Positions 1 to 4,426 of a DNA stretch of 7,071 nt are shown here, piece after piece. The notes beneath the pieces were generated by a model. The model was not told the origin of the DNA and did not search any database. It was given only the letters and a program-made list of their open reading frames with translations. The DNA comes from Candidatus Micrarchaeota archaeon RBG_16_49_10 (lineage in GTDB: Archaea > Aenigmatarchaeota > Aenigmatarchaeia > CG10238-14), in the NCBI GenBank assembly GCA_001784635.1, contig MFRS01000006.1, forward strand, positions 1 to 7,071. Reading direction: 5' to 3'. Made by a program: the position numbers and the translations under genes. Position 1 is the stretch's first letter; every line of letters starts with the position of its first letter.

Positions 1-935
1 TCATGGAGAGGGTGGCATTTTTCCCTGTATCACCCTCGAGCGGCGACCAGGTCACATTCAACGTCACGATTTCCAACAGCGGTGACTTCCCTTCAGGCAG
101 CTTCGATGTCCTTATCTACCTCAACGGCGCTCTCATAGCCAATAGGACGATGTCCCTTGGGGCCAATTTGAGGGAAGGCCTGAACTTCAACCTCGGCCAG
201 CTCTCTGGCGGGGAGTACTCGGTCAGGGTGTTGATAGATTCCAATAACTCTGTGGCTGAGGCAGACGAGGCCAACAATGACAGGTCGATTACACTTTCCG
301 TGGGCGGTGTGGGAGGCGGAGGAGGCCACAGCGCCAGCACAACCACTCTCCCCATAGAGGGCGGGAGCATAACCTTCACGCGCTTCCAGAGGGGGGTCGA
401 AATCAAGCCTGGAGAGGAAAAGCAGGTCTACGGTAAGGCGCTGAACACGCTAACTTACGATTTAACCAATGCTACTTTCTCCCTGCAAGGGGATGTCGAT
501 TCCTCATGGTACTCTATCACCCCTGCCCAACTGGATTTGCTGAAGGCGGGGCGCAATGTGAACTTCGAGATAACCTTCAAGATACCGGCCGACGCTGAGA
601 CGGGGGAGTTCCCAATGGTATTTGAAATCAAGGGGGGTTCGATGTTCGGGAAGAAGGCATTCACCGACCGCCTCGACCTCACTGTGGCCGAGGAGATAGT
701 TGAGACGACCACCACTACAGTCCCTCCGGCCCCTGAGCCAGAGAAGAAGACTCTGATATCCGGGCTGGTTACCTTTGCGAGGGCGAACATTGACAGGATA
801 CTAATCGGCCTGAGCGCAATCATATTGCTCCTCATCCTCAGGGAGCTCTACAGGATGCTGCCAAAGGTAAAATTCGAGTTCCCAAAGGGGAAGAGGAAGG
901 CCTACGACTACACGAAGAGCAACAAGAAGAAGTAA
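1..935 (+). CDS. CARDB-domain surface protein, C-terminal part (5' end outside window)
   Basis: This is the C-terminal part of a probable extracellular, membrane-anchored protein. Numbering from the Met codon at base 3, residues 1-100 look like one CARDB (cell-adhesion-related Ig-like) domain, with the hallmark D-x-N-x-V-x-E-x-D-E-x-NN segment at 79-92. A Gly-rich linker (101-109) and a TTT stretch lead to a second beta-rich domain at about 120-228, resembling NEW3-type domains found next to membrane anchors. A Thr/Pro linker (235-246), a hydrophobic helix at about 265-283 and a Lys/Arg-rich tail follow, implying outside-in topology with a short cytoplasmic end. NxS/T sequons occur at N20, N47, N81 and N156. 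The Met at base 3 is probably internal: there is no signal peptide and the CARDB fold would begin a few residues earlier. It ends 27 bp from an opposing gene. The ligand is unknown; adhesion or an S-layer role is inference. Confidence 0.8.
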   Translation, partial: MERVAFFPVSPSSGDQVTFNVTISNSGDFPSGSFDVLIYLNGALIANRTMSLGANLREGLNFNLGQLSGGEYSVRVLIDSNNSVAEADEANNDRSITLSVGGVGGGGGHSASTTTLPIEGGSITFTRFQRGVEIKPGEEKQVYGKALNTLTYDLTNATFSLQGDVDSSWYSITPAQLDLLKAGRNVNFEITFKIPADAETGEFPMVFEIKGGSMFGKKAFTDRLDLTVAEEIVETTTTTVPPAPEPEKKTLISGLVTFARANIDRILIGLSAIILLLILRELYRMLPKVKFEFPKGKRKAYDYTKSNKKK

Positions 936-962
936 GATCCCCAAAGAATTTACCTTAAGGCG

Positions 963-1403
963 TCAATTCTTGCGCGTCACTGAATAGGCCTGATGAGGCA
1001 CTGCTCCTATCTTATATCCATAACTTGCCAGAGTGGCAACTACACCTGGGATGTTCCTTATCACAGGCACGTCAGCCTCTGTTACGATGCGCCTATTCTG
1101 CAAGGCGCTTAAAAGATGGAAAACATCATCCCCCCTCGGCACACCTACAACCGGCAGACGGGCATCCTCTCCTTGAGAAGCTAGTCTGTATGCAGACAAG
1201 TCTTGAACGGTTATACAATATGGCATGCCTCTTGCCATTAACCAGGCGACAGCGTCTATGATTCGCTGCGGTTCTTTGCCAAATCTTTCAGCCATCTCGA
1301 GGCTAGTTGTCTCTCCGTGACCTCTTAAATAATCTCTGAAAAAATGTAGTATCTTCTCCTGAATCGAGCCGGGCCTAGGATAACTAGGATATGGGGAACT
1401 CAT
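963..1403 (-). CDS. Predicted DNA-binding protein with two winged-helix-like segments
   Basis: The product is 146 aa. The first half has a helix-turn-helix-like pattern: a helix at 14-27, then TTSLEMAERFGKEPQRI (32-48) and a following helix AVAWLMARGM (51-60), with a beta-like segment up to YRL at 72-74. The second half repeats the logic at about 91-145: DDVFHLLSALQ, then EADVPVIRNI and VVATLASYGYKI, ending in a strand-like YSVTRK. This suggests a tandem winged-helix architecture, but I do not recognise a named family and the second copy is weaker. The N-terminal 12 residues are Pro/Ser/Tyr-rich and probably disordered. The ATG is preceded by a TATA-like A/T block about 23 bp upstream, which fits a leaderless transcript. 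The gene is divergent from the regulator at 1635 and tail-to-tail with the CARDB gene. A transcription-factor role is inferred; there are no catalytic motifs. Confidence 0.7.
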   Translation of the reverse strand: MSSPYPSYPRPGSIQEKILHFFRDYLRGHGETTSLEMAERFGKEPQRIIDAVAWLMARGMPYCITVQDLSAYRLASQGEDARLPVVGVPRGDDVFHLLSALQNRRIVTEADVPVIRNIPGVVATLASYGYKIGAVPHQAYSVTRKN

Positions 1404-1420
1404 AAAGCCAATTTCTCGTT

Positions 1421-1432
1421 AAAAAATTAATA
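1421..1432 (-). promoter_or_regulatory. TATA-like box for the minus-strand gene starting at 1403
   Basis: Read on the minus strand this is TTAATTTTTT within an AT-only stretch, centred about 23 bp upstream of the ATG at 1403. Archaeal TATA boxes lie near -26, so transcription would begin within a few bases of the start codon and the mRNA would be leaderless or nearly so. No Shine-Dalgarno-like sequence lies in between. Confidence 0.45.
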
Positions 1433-1578
1433 CCTAACCATTTTCTCGCCTATATTTGCATCATTTTGAATGAAATTTCCTTCTACCAAAGCTAAATTAA
1501 TTCCCACCAAAACCCAAAAAAGCGGAACCGGAAGGGCAAAAGAATGAAATTCTCACCCTAAGGCGTTTTTTCATTTGG

Positions 1579-1609
1579 TTTAAAAGCTTTGCCACATCAA
1601 GAATAAAAA
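1579..1609 (+). promoter_or_regulatory. Candidate core promoter of the regulator/coiled-coil operon
   Basis: There are two TATA-like choices. GTTTAAAAG at about 1578-1586 matches the archaeal TTTAAAAG-type box well and predicts a start near 1608 with a leader of about 26 nt. AGAATAAAAAG at 1600-1609 is weaker and predicts a start just ahead of the ATG at 1635. In both cases the TTACT/AGTAA cluster at 1612-1634 overlaps or directly follows the predicted transcription start, where a bound repressor would block the polymerase. Confidence 0.45.
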
Positions 1610-1611
1610 GG

Positions 1612-1634
1612 TTACTCACTAAAGAGTAATTACT
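1612..1634. promoter_or_regulatory. Candidate operator: TTACTC-N6-GAGTAATTACT inverted-repeat cluster
   Basis: TTACTC (1612-1617) and GAGTAA (1624-1629) form a perfect 6-bp inverted repeat with a 6-nt spacer. The right arm is also half of a perfect 10-bp palindrome AGTAATTACT (1625-1634) that abuts the ATG at 1635. This gives three TTACT/AGTAA half-sites in 23 bp, directly ahead of a small winged-helix gene, an arrangement typical of autoregulation. A related inverted repeat occurs at 4391-4409. Binding by the product of 1635 is inference. Confidence 0.5.
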
Positions 1635-1970
1635 ATGAACGAAAAAGCCATCCAAGATATTTTTGACGTGAGCCAGACATTCGCGTCGGGCAAAAGGTTG
1701 CTTCTGCTATTCATCCTGCGGGAGGAGCCCATGGGTTACACCCTGATAACGAAGTTCTTCGAGAGGATGGGAGTGCCTATAGGCAGCAGCGAGGTCTACA
1801 AGCACCTCAAGCAGTTGCTGGACGCTGGGTTCATAACCAAGAAGGGCAATTCGTACATCCTCACGCTAAGGGGTTTGAGGGCCACTGAGACTACGATAGA
1901 CATAATAAACACTCCACCAGAAGTTCCGGAGCTGAAGCTGACTTTCAACAGAAGGGAAGCTACTAACTAA
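1635..1970 (+). CDS. Small winged-helix transcriptional regulator
   Basis: The 111-aa product is a compact winged-helix protein of the ArsR/PadR/MarR-like size class. Helix 1 covers about 15-29 (FASGKRLLLLFILRE). Helix 2 is around 35-44. The probable recognition helix is GSSEVYKHLKQLLDAGF at 50-66. A beta-wing follows (ITKKGNSYILTLRG, 67-80), then a short tail. The S-x-x-V-Y-x-H-L-x-x-L pattern is usual for archaeal wHTH regulators. No metal-binding Cys/His cluster or ligand domain is visible, so the signal is unknown. The ATG directly follows an inverted-repeat cluster, suggesting autorepression. The downstream coiled-coil gene starts 24 bp after the stop with a strong ribosome-binding site, so the two are probably co-transcribed and the regulator likely sets the level of that surface protein. 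The wHTH call is solid; family and target are not fixed. Confidence 0.85.
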   Translation: MNEKAIQDIFDVSQTFASGKRLLLLFILREEPMGYTLITKFFERMGVPIGSSEVYKHLKQLLDAGFITKKGNSYILTLRGLRATETTIDIINTPPEVPELKLTFNRREATN

Positions 1971-1984
1971 ATCCGAGCCCGAAG

Positions 1985-1991
1985 GGTGATC
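1985..1991 (+). promoter_or_regulatory. Strong Shine-Dalgarno GGTGATC
   Basis: GGTGATC is complementary to the GATCACC stretch expected at the 3' end of archaeal 16S rRNA. It ends 2 nt before the ATG at 1994. It fixes that start and shows internal translation initiation inside an operon, in contrast to the leader-poor first genes of transcripts in this window. Confidence 0.75.
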
Positions 1992-1993
1992 CC

Positions 1994-2725
1994 ATGGCTG
2001 AGAAAAAGTGGAGTGATTATTGGAAAAATTACAAGACCTCAGAGGGTAAAAAGATTGATACCGGGAAGAAGCCCGGACCTGTTTTCGTTCAAAGAAAGGA
2101 GCCTGTGCAGGCAAGGCCAGTTCAAGCTTCTAAAATTCCCTCATCCAGACCTGCTAGGGAACGGAGGGCTGGTGCCCCCGCTTCCAGCAGGCAGGCCATC
2201 CTGCTGGCTGCATTCTTCATAGCGTTGATTGCTCTGTCTTTCCTGCAGTACAGGTCGGCCCAGTTCATCAAGGGCCTCAAGTACAACGTGACCAACCTCA
2301 CCGACGCGCTGGACGCGTGCTCCTCGAACAACGCGCAGCTCTCATCGTCGCTGGGGACGTGCAACGCGAACCTGGAGAACTGCCAGGTCGATGTGTCCAA
2401 CAAGAACTCGCTGCTCAGCGCGTGCATAATGGAAAAGGATACCATCAACGGCCAGGTAAGTGAGTGCCAAGGCGACCTCACAAGGGTCAGGAACGACAAG
2501 AACGACCTTCAGGTCAACTATGACTCGCTCCAGGAGCTGTACGACAGCTGCAAGGACGACAAAAGTAGTGCGACGAGCAACTACGACAGGCTTTTGAGCA
2601 ACCTGAGGGGATATGCGGCTAAGGGCAAGTGCTGCGGGACGTCCAACAGCGCCAGCTACAGCGTGCAGAGCAACGACATCGTCTGCTACGCCGACGGCAA
2701 CGGGACCTACAGCCTCACGTGCTGA
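1994..2725 (+). CDS. Membrane-anchored extracellular coiled-coil protein with heptad-spaced cysteines
   Basis: The product is 243 aa. Residues 1-66 are hydrophilic, rich in Lys/Arg/Pro and probably cytoplasmic and disordered. Residues 68-85 form one membrane helix with Arg/Lys on the inner side. Residues 95-204 form a continuous coiled coil of about 16 heptads, with hydrophobic residues at one core position (V99, L106, L120, L127, V134, L141, V155, L162, Y176, Y183, L204) and the other core position occupied by C109, L116, C123, C130, C144, I151, C158, V165, L172, L179 and C186. Every one of those six cysteines is a multiple of seven residues from the next. A C-terminal region (205-243) has C213, C214, C231 and C243 and may be a small disulfide-bonded head. 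NxT sequons are at N98, N101 and N236. The N-in, C-out topology, the disulfides and a structural or spacer role are inference. No enzymatic motif is seen. It is co-transcribed with the upstream regulator. Confidence 0.85.
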   Translation: MAEKKWSDYWKNYKTSEGKKIDTGKKPGPVFVQRKEPVQARPVQASKIPSSRPARERRAGAPASSRQAILLAAFFIALIALSFLQYRSAQFIKGLKYNVTNLTDALDACSSNNAQLSSSLGTCNANLENCQVDVSNKNSLLSACIMEKDTINGQVSECQGDLTRVRNDKNDLQVNYDSLQELYDSCKDDKSSATSNYDRLLSNLRGYAAKGKCCGTSNSASYSVQSNDIVCYADGNGTYSLTC

Positions 2726-2747
2726 TAACTTTTGTTCGCTATTTTAA

Positions 2748-2999
2748 TTAGTTTAAACAGACACTACGAACATATGTTTTTGTATCTTCATTGTATTCAA
2801 AAACTTGATTCCGCGGAGCCCCAGCCAAAAAACTTTTGTTTCGAACGGGATGCAGTCTCAACCATCCATATATGTCTGATATCCTTACACCCATTGCTAT
2901 AAACGCTTCCGCACTTGTAAATCGACACAAACCGCTTGCGTATTCAGTTGTCCACCAGCCATCTCCCATTTTGAGGAGAGGCGGGTGAAACTCGCTCAT
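2748..2999 (-). CDS. Small unknown protein, tail-to-tail with the coiled-coil gene
   Basis: This is a possible 83-aa gene with no family that I recognise. The ATG at 2997-2999 was chosen because a TATA-like block (3017-3028 on the minus strand) lies about 25 bp upstream, giving a leaderless start. The frame stays open upstream to an ATG at 3056, but that Met would lie ahead of the TATA box. The product has an aromatic segment GWWTTEYASGL at about 13-23 and no clear membrane helix. The middle reads LHPVRNKSFLAGAPRN, which recalls HPVRNK strings I associate with dubious small ORFs translated from dispersed repeats in DPANN genomes; that is memory, not a search. Codon use is more AT-rich than that of the flanking genes. 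It is tail-to-tail with the coiled-coil gene (22-bp gap) and divergent from the methyltransferase. It could be real, or repeat-derived noise. Confidence 0.4.
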   Translation of the reverse strand: MSEFHPPLLKMGDGWWTTEYASGLCRFTSAEAFIAMGVRISDIYGWLRLHPVRNKSFLAGAPRNQVFEYNEDTKTYVRSVCLN

Positions 3000-3016
3000 A
3001 ACAACTATAAGGCTCC

Positions 3017-3028
3017 TAAAACATTTAA
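3017..3028 (-). promoter_or_regulatory. TATA-like box for the minus-strand gene starting at 2999
   Basis: The minus-strand reading is TTAAATGTTTTA, centred about 24 bp upstream of the ATG at 2999, which fits a leaderless transcript. Its presence is the main reason for preferring that start and for treating the small gene as possibly real. Confidence 0.4.
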
Positions 3029-3071
3029 CTGCGTGGCATGTAATACCAAAACACATCCCAAGGAGGGTCGG

Positions 3072-3080
3072 CTATTATTT
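3072..3080 (+). promoter_or_regulatory. TATA-like box for the methyltransferase gene
   Basis: CTATTATTT is centred about 27 bp upstream of the GTG at 3103, so transcription would start on or next to that codon. No Shine-Dalgarno-like sequence precedes the GTG, consistent with a leaderless message. This box and the one at 3017-3028 form a compact divergent promoter pair. Confidence 0.45.
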
Positions 3081-3102
3081 CTTACCCGCACAATTATTAT
3101 CT

Positions 3103-3597
3103 GTGTATCTGATTCCAGCGCTAATGTTTTTGTCGCTCCTCCTAATCTATATTATAAAGAACCGCCTCGCGATATTCTGGCCAAGCACGGGGAGGATGGT
3201 CGATGCGATAGAGGAGCTGGCAGACCTCAAAGGGAGGGAGACAGTCTATGACTTGGGGTCGGGAGACGGCAGGGTACTGGTCAGGCTGGCAAAGAACGCT
3301 AAGAAAGCCACAGGAATCGAGCACAACCCGATACTAAATGCGATCGCAAGGAAAAGGATTGGGGGCTTGAAGAACGTTTCCGTGACACAGGGCGACATCT
3401 TCGAGAAAGACCTGAAAGATGCGGATGTGATTGTCGCGTACCTGTCGAGGTTCCTCACGCATAAACTTGAGAAGAAAATAATTAAGGAATGCAGGAATGG
3501 AACAAAGATTATTCTTGTTGGCTATAGGTTCAATGGGATGAAGCCTTTGAAGGAGAGGAGGGTTTTCCTGATGAGGATAAGGCTCTACAAGGTTTGA
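3103..3597 (+). CDS. Membrane-anchored class I SAM methyltransferase, FAM173-like
   Basis: This 164-aa product is predicted to transfer a methyl group from S-adenosylmethionine. Residues 2-18 form a hydrophobic N-terminal helix, followed by KNR, so the catalytic domain is probably tethered to the inner membrane face. Motif I is VYDLGSGDGR (48-57). The acidic residue after strand 2 is E73 in GIEHNP, and an acidic loop GDIF follows at 97-100. AYLSRF (112-117) occupies the motif IV position, and the C-terminal part ends with the paired-strand pattern expected of the fold. The membrane helix, the preceding W-P-S-x-G-x-M-V segment, the DLGSGDGR form of motif I and the YL-x-x-F motif recall the FAM173/ATPSCKMT lysine methyltransferases, which modify ATP synthase subunit c. 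That target here is speculation. The GTG start at 3103 is favoured by TATA spacing; the ATG at 3124 is an alternative that shortens the membrane helix. Confidence 0.82.
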   Translation: MYLIPALMFLSLLLIYIIKNRLAIFWPSTGRMVDAIEELADLKGRETVYDLGSGDGRVLVRLAKNAKKATGIEHNPILNAIARKRIGGLKNVSVTQGDIFEKDLKDADVIVAYLSRFLTHKLEKKIIKECRNGTKIILVGYRFNGMKPLKERRVFLMRIRLYKV

Positions 3598-3615
3598 CAG
3601 TGTAACTGTTATCAA
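3594..3615. repeat. Imperfect inverted repeat between converging genes
   Basis: TTGACAGT, a GTA loop and ACTG...TCAA can pair as an 8-bp stem with a 3-nt bulge. It includes the methyltransferase stop codon and lies in the 28-bp gap to the opposing gene. It could mark the 3' end of either message, but it has no U-tract and archaeal termination does not need a hairpin. Confidence 0.25.
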
Positions 3616-3625
3616 GAAATTGCTA

Positions 3626-3826
3626 TCATGATTTGGCCATCTCTTTGAACTTCCTTATGCTGCTCATATAGACTTCAACTATGAGTTCACCGACCTCCGT
3701 CTCCTTCTCGACGTTTTCAATCAGCCCCCATTTGTCGAAAGTCCCCAAGTCATCTATGAACAGATTCATATTCTCCGGCATCGTCTGAAGCCTCGCCAAA
3801 ACAATTTTTTTCTCATCGTGGTTCAT
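3626..3826 (-). CDS. Small acidic protein of unknown function (66 aa)
   Basis: The protein begins MNHDEKKIVLARLQTMPENM and looks mainly helical, with an acidic middle (ENVEKETEVGELIVEVY) and a basic C-terminus. It has no Cys, no membrane helix and no family that I recognise. I place the start at the ATG at 3824-3826, because GGTGAT (3831-3836 on the minus strand) lies 4 nt upstream as a Shine-Dalgarno site. An in-frame GTG three codons earlier is part of that same site and is not a plausible start. The codon pattern and clear ribosome-binding site support a real gene despite its size. It is tail-to-tail with the methyltransferase and divergent from the broken small ORF at 3916, sharing an 89-bp promoter region with it. 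A small regulatory or partner protein is possible, but nothing proves this. Confidence 0.65.
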   Translation of the reverse strand: MNHDEKKIVLARLQTMPENMNLFIDDLGTFDKWGLIENVEKETEVGELIVEVYMSSIRKFKEMAKS

Positions 3827-3830
3827 AAAA

Positions 3831-3837
3831 ATCACCT
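3831..3837 (-). promoter_or_regulatory. Shine-Dalgarno AGGTGAT that decides the start at 3826
   Basis: On the minus strand AGGTGAT is followed by four T residues and the ATG at 3826. The match to the archaeal anti-Shine-Dalgarno sequence rules out the upstream in-frame GTG, which lies within the site itself. A TATA-like AAATATAA lies at 3847-3854, too close for this site to be in the mRNA; the block at 3874-3889 fits better. Confidence 0.6.
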
Positions 3838-3873
3838 TTTTGTGGGAAATATAAGAAGGGGTTTGATTTAGAG

Positions 3874-3889
3874 AAAATTAATAATTTTT
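3874..3889. promoter_or_regulatory. Nearly symmetric A/T block, candidate bidirectional TATA element
   Basis: AAAATTAATAATTTTT is almost its own reverse complement and lies between two divergent small genes. Rightward it predicts a start near 3907, just ahead of the ATG at 3916. Leftward it predicts a start near 3855, giving a leader of about 29 nt that contains the AGGTGAT site for 3826. One element may therefore serve both directions. Confidence 0.4.
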
Positions 3890-3915
3890 GTGTAAAAACC
3901 GTTTGGTTGTGTATA

Positions 3916-4069
3916 ATGTGGCTACTTTTGGGGACTATTTACACAAAGCCATCCAAAAAATGGCATAGGCTTGAGGACTGAGTTTTCGGATGAGGAAACG
4001 GCTAAAAGGTTCATAGAGTTCTACGAAAAGGTGTTTCCTGATTGTGAGTTTACGATAGTAAAACAATGA
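3916..4069 (+). pseudogene. Small ORF interrupted by an apparent frameshift in an A6 run
   Basis: From the ATG at 3916 the frame encodes MWLLLGTIYTKPSKK and stops at 3981. In the neighbouring frame an open stretch runs to a stop at 4067-4069 and encodes a strongly protein-like segment, including TEFSDEETAKRF, IEFYEKVFPDCEF and TIVKQ. The two parts meet at six A residues (3955-3960). Removing one A joins them into a continuous 50-aa product with no other change. The second frame has no ATG of its own, only a TTG at 3971. A TATA-like block at 3874-3889 fits the ATG. It may be a recent pseudogene, a homopolymer sequencing or assembly error, or a frameshift-dependent gene. The amphipathic, aromatic C-terminal half is not a family that I recognise. 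The frameshift is seen; the interpretation is inferred. Confidence 0.5.
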
Positions 4070-4075
4070 CTATCG
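4053..4075. repeat. Perfect 7-bp inverted repeat over the stop codon of the broken small ORF
   Basis: CGATAGT (4053-4059) and ACTATCG (4069-4075) can form a hairpin with a 9-nt loop that contains most of the TGA stop. The left arm also overlaps a shorter repeat, TTTAC-GATA-GTAAA (4049-4062). It could be a 3'-end structure or a protein site. The stem is AT-rich and chance is possible. Confidence 0.3.
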
Positions 4076-4119
4076 ACTGAATTTACACATAAATTTGAGA
4101 ATCTTGAAAAAGAATAGTT

Positions 4120-4132
4120 AAAAAAAGAAAAA
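4120..4132 (-). terminator. Candidate U-tract terminator of the minus-strand gene ending at 4133
   Basis: Read on the minus strand, a T-rich run (T5, C, T7 with few other bases) begins right after the stop codon at 4133-4135. Archaeal RNA polymerase terminates intrinsically at such U-tracts without needing a hairpin. The gap to the opposing ORF is short, so termination here would avoid read-through into it. Confidence 0.5.
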
Positions 4133-4378
4133 TTAATCTTGACCAATTCTATAGCACATTGAACTTCCGTAGGGATGGATTAAAGGTACTATTGGTGAAC
4201 TTCGAAACATATCTAAGTTTTCTCGCCCTTGAATAACTGCATAATCTCCCATAGGTTTGAGAATGTCGAAAGGCTCACCTATATTTGTTATTTCTAATGG
4301 TAAACTCTGTCCATGTGCTTTCCTAAAAATATCCGCTACAGTGTTGCAATCTTCAGCAAATTTAAGTGCATCTATCAT
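4133..4378 (-). CDS. AT-rich unknown protein (81 aa) behind an inverted-repeat promoter
   Basis: The product begins MIDALKFAEDCNTVADIFRK and continues with alternating helix-like and loop segments, including GEPFDILKPMGDYAVIQG (about 35-52) and a C-terminal PLIHPYGSSMCYRIGQD. There are two Cys, no obvious membrane helix and no family that I recognise. The ATG at 4376-4378 is preferred over the in-frame GTG at 4387 because it puts a GTGAT-like sequence just upstream and gives a leader of about 10 nt from the TATA box at 4411-4418. Codon use is much more AT-rich than in the adjacent radical SAM gene, which suggests a different origin. Its promoter carries a perfect 7-bp inverted repeat related to the one before the regulator at 1635, so co-regulation is possible. 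A U-tract follows the stop. The protein-coding call rests on length, promoter layout and terminator. Confidence 0.6.
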   Translation of the reverse strand: MIDALKFAEDCNTVADIFRKAHGQSLPLEITNIGEPFDILKPMGDYAVIQGRENLDMFRSSPIVPLIHPYGSSMCYRIGQD

Positions 4379-4390
4379 ACCAATCACTCA

Positions 4391-4409
4391 TTTACTACTT
4401 GATAGTAAA
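4391..4409. promoter_or_regulatory. Candidate operator: TTTACTA-N5-TAGTAAA perfect inverted repeat
   Basis: TTTACTA (4391-4397) and TAGTAAA (4403-4409) form a perfect 7-bp inverted repeat with a 5-nt spacer. It sits between the minus-strand TATA box (4411-4418) and the predicted start of transcription near 4388, the classic position for repression of the gene starting at 4378. Its TTACT/AGTAA half-sites match those at 1612-1634, with a centre spacing of 7 instead of 8 nt. Confidence 0.5.
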
Positions 4410-4410
4410 G

Positions 4411-4418
4411 TATTTAAA
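4411..4418 (-). promoter_or_regulatory. TATA box for the minus-strand gene starting at 4378
   Basis: The minus-strand reading TTTAAATA is a good archaeal TATA match, centred about 36 bp ahead of the ATG. It predicts a leader of about 10 nt. The inverted repeat at 4391-4409 begins 1 bp downstream of it. Confidence 0.55.
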
Positions 4419-4426
4419 CCTATCGG

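Larger units (their letters stand above)
1404..1634. promoter_or_regulatory. 231-bp divergent intergenic region
   Basis: This spacer separates the divergent genes at 1403 (-) and 1635 (+). It holds a TATA-like block for each gene and the inverted-repeat cluster next to 1635. It also holds a 10-bp direct repeat GAATGAAATT at 1468-1477 and 1542-1551. The middle (about 1430-1560) is AT-rich with no ORF, tRNA fold or box C/D pattern that I could find. It is longer than the other divergent gaps in the window, so a small RNA or extra binding sites are possible. Confidence 0.4.

Noticed and set aside
3..5. ATG at base 3 as the true start of the CARDB protein
   Set aside because: There is no signal peptide, and the CARDB domain would lack its first strand; the gene almost certainly extends beyond the left edge.
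2122..2499. Minus-strand 125-aa frame opposite the coiled-coil gene
   Set aside because: The plus-strand frame has a transmembrane helix, strict heptads and a strong Shine-Dalgarno; the opposite frame has none of these.
2836..2851. TTCGAAC as the T-loop of a tRNA
   Set aside because: The flanking bases cannot form a 5-bp T-stem without almost all wobble pairs, and no anticodon arm or acceptor stem lies nearby.
2985..3251. Plus-strand 88-aa frame overlapping the methyltransferase start
   Set aside because: It runs out of frame into the conserved methyltransferase motif I region and has no recognisable content or promoter fit.
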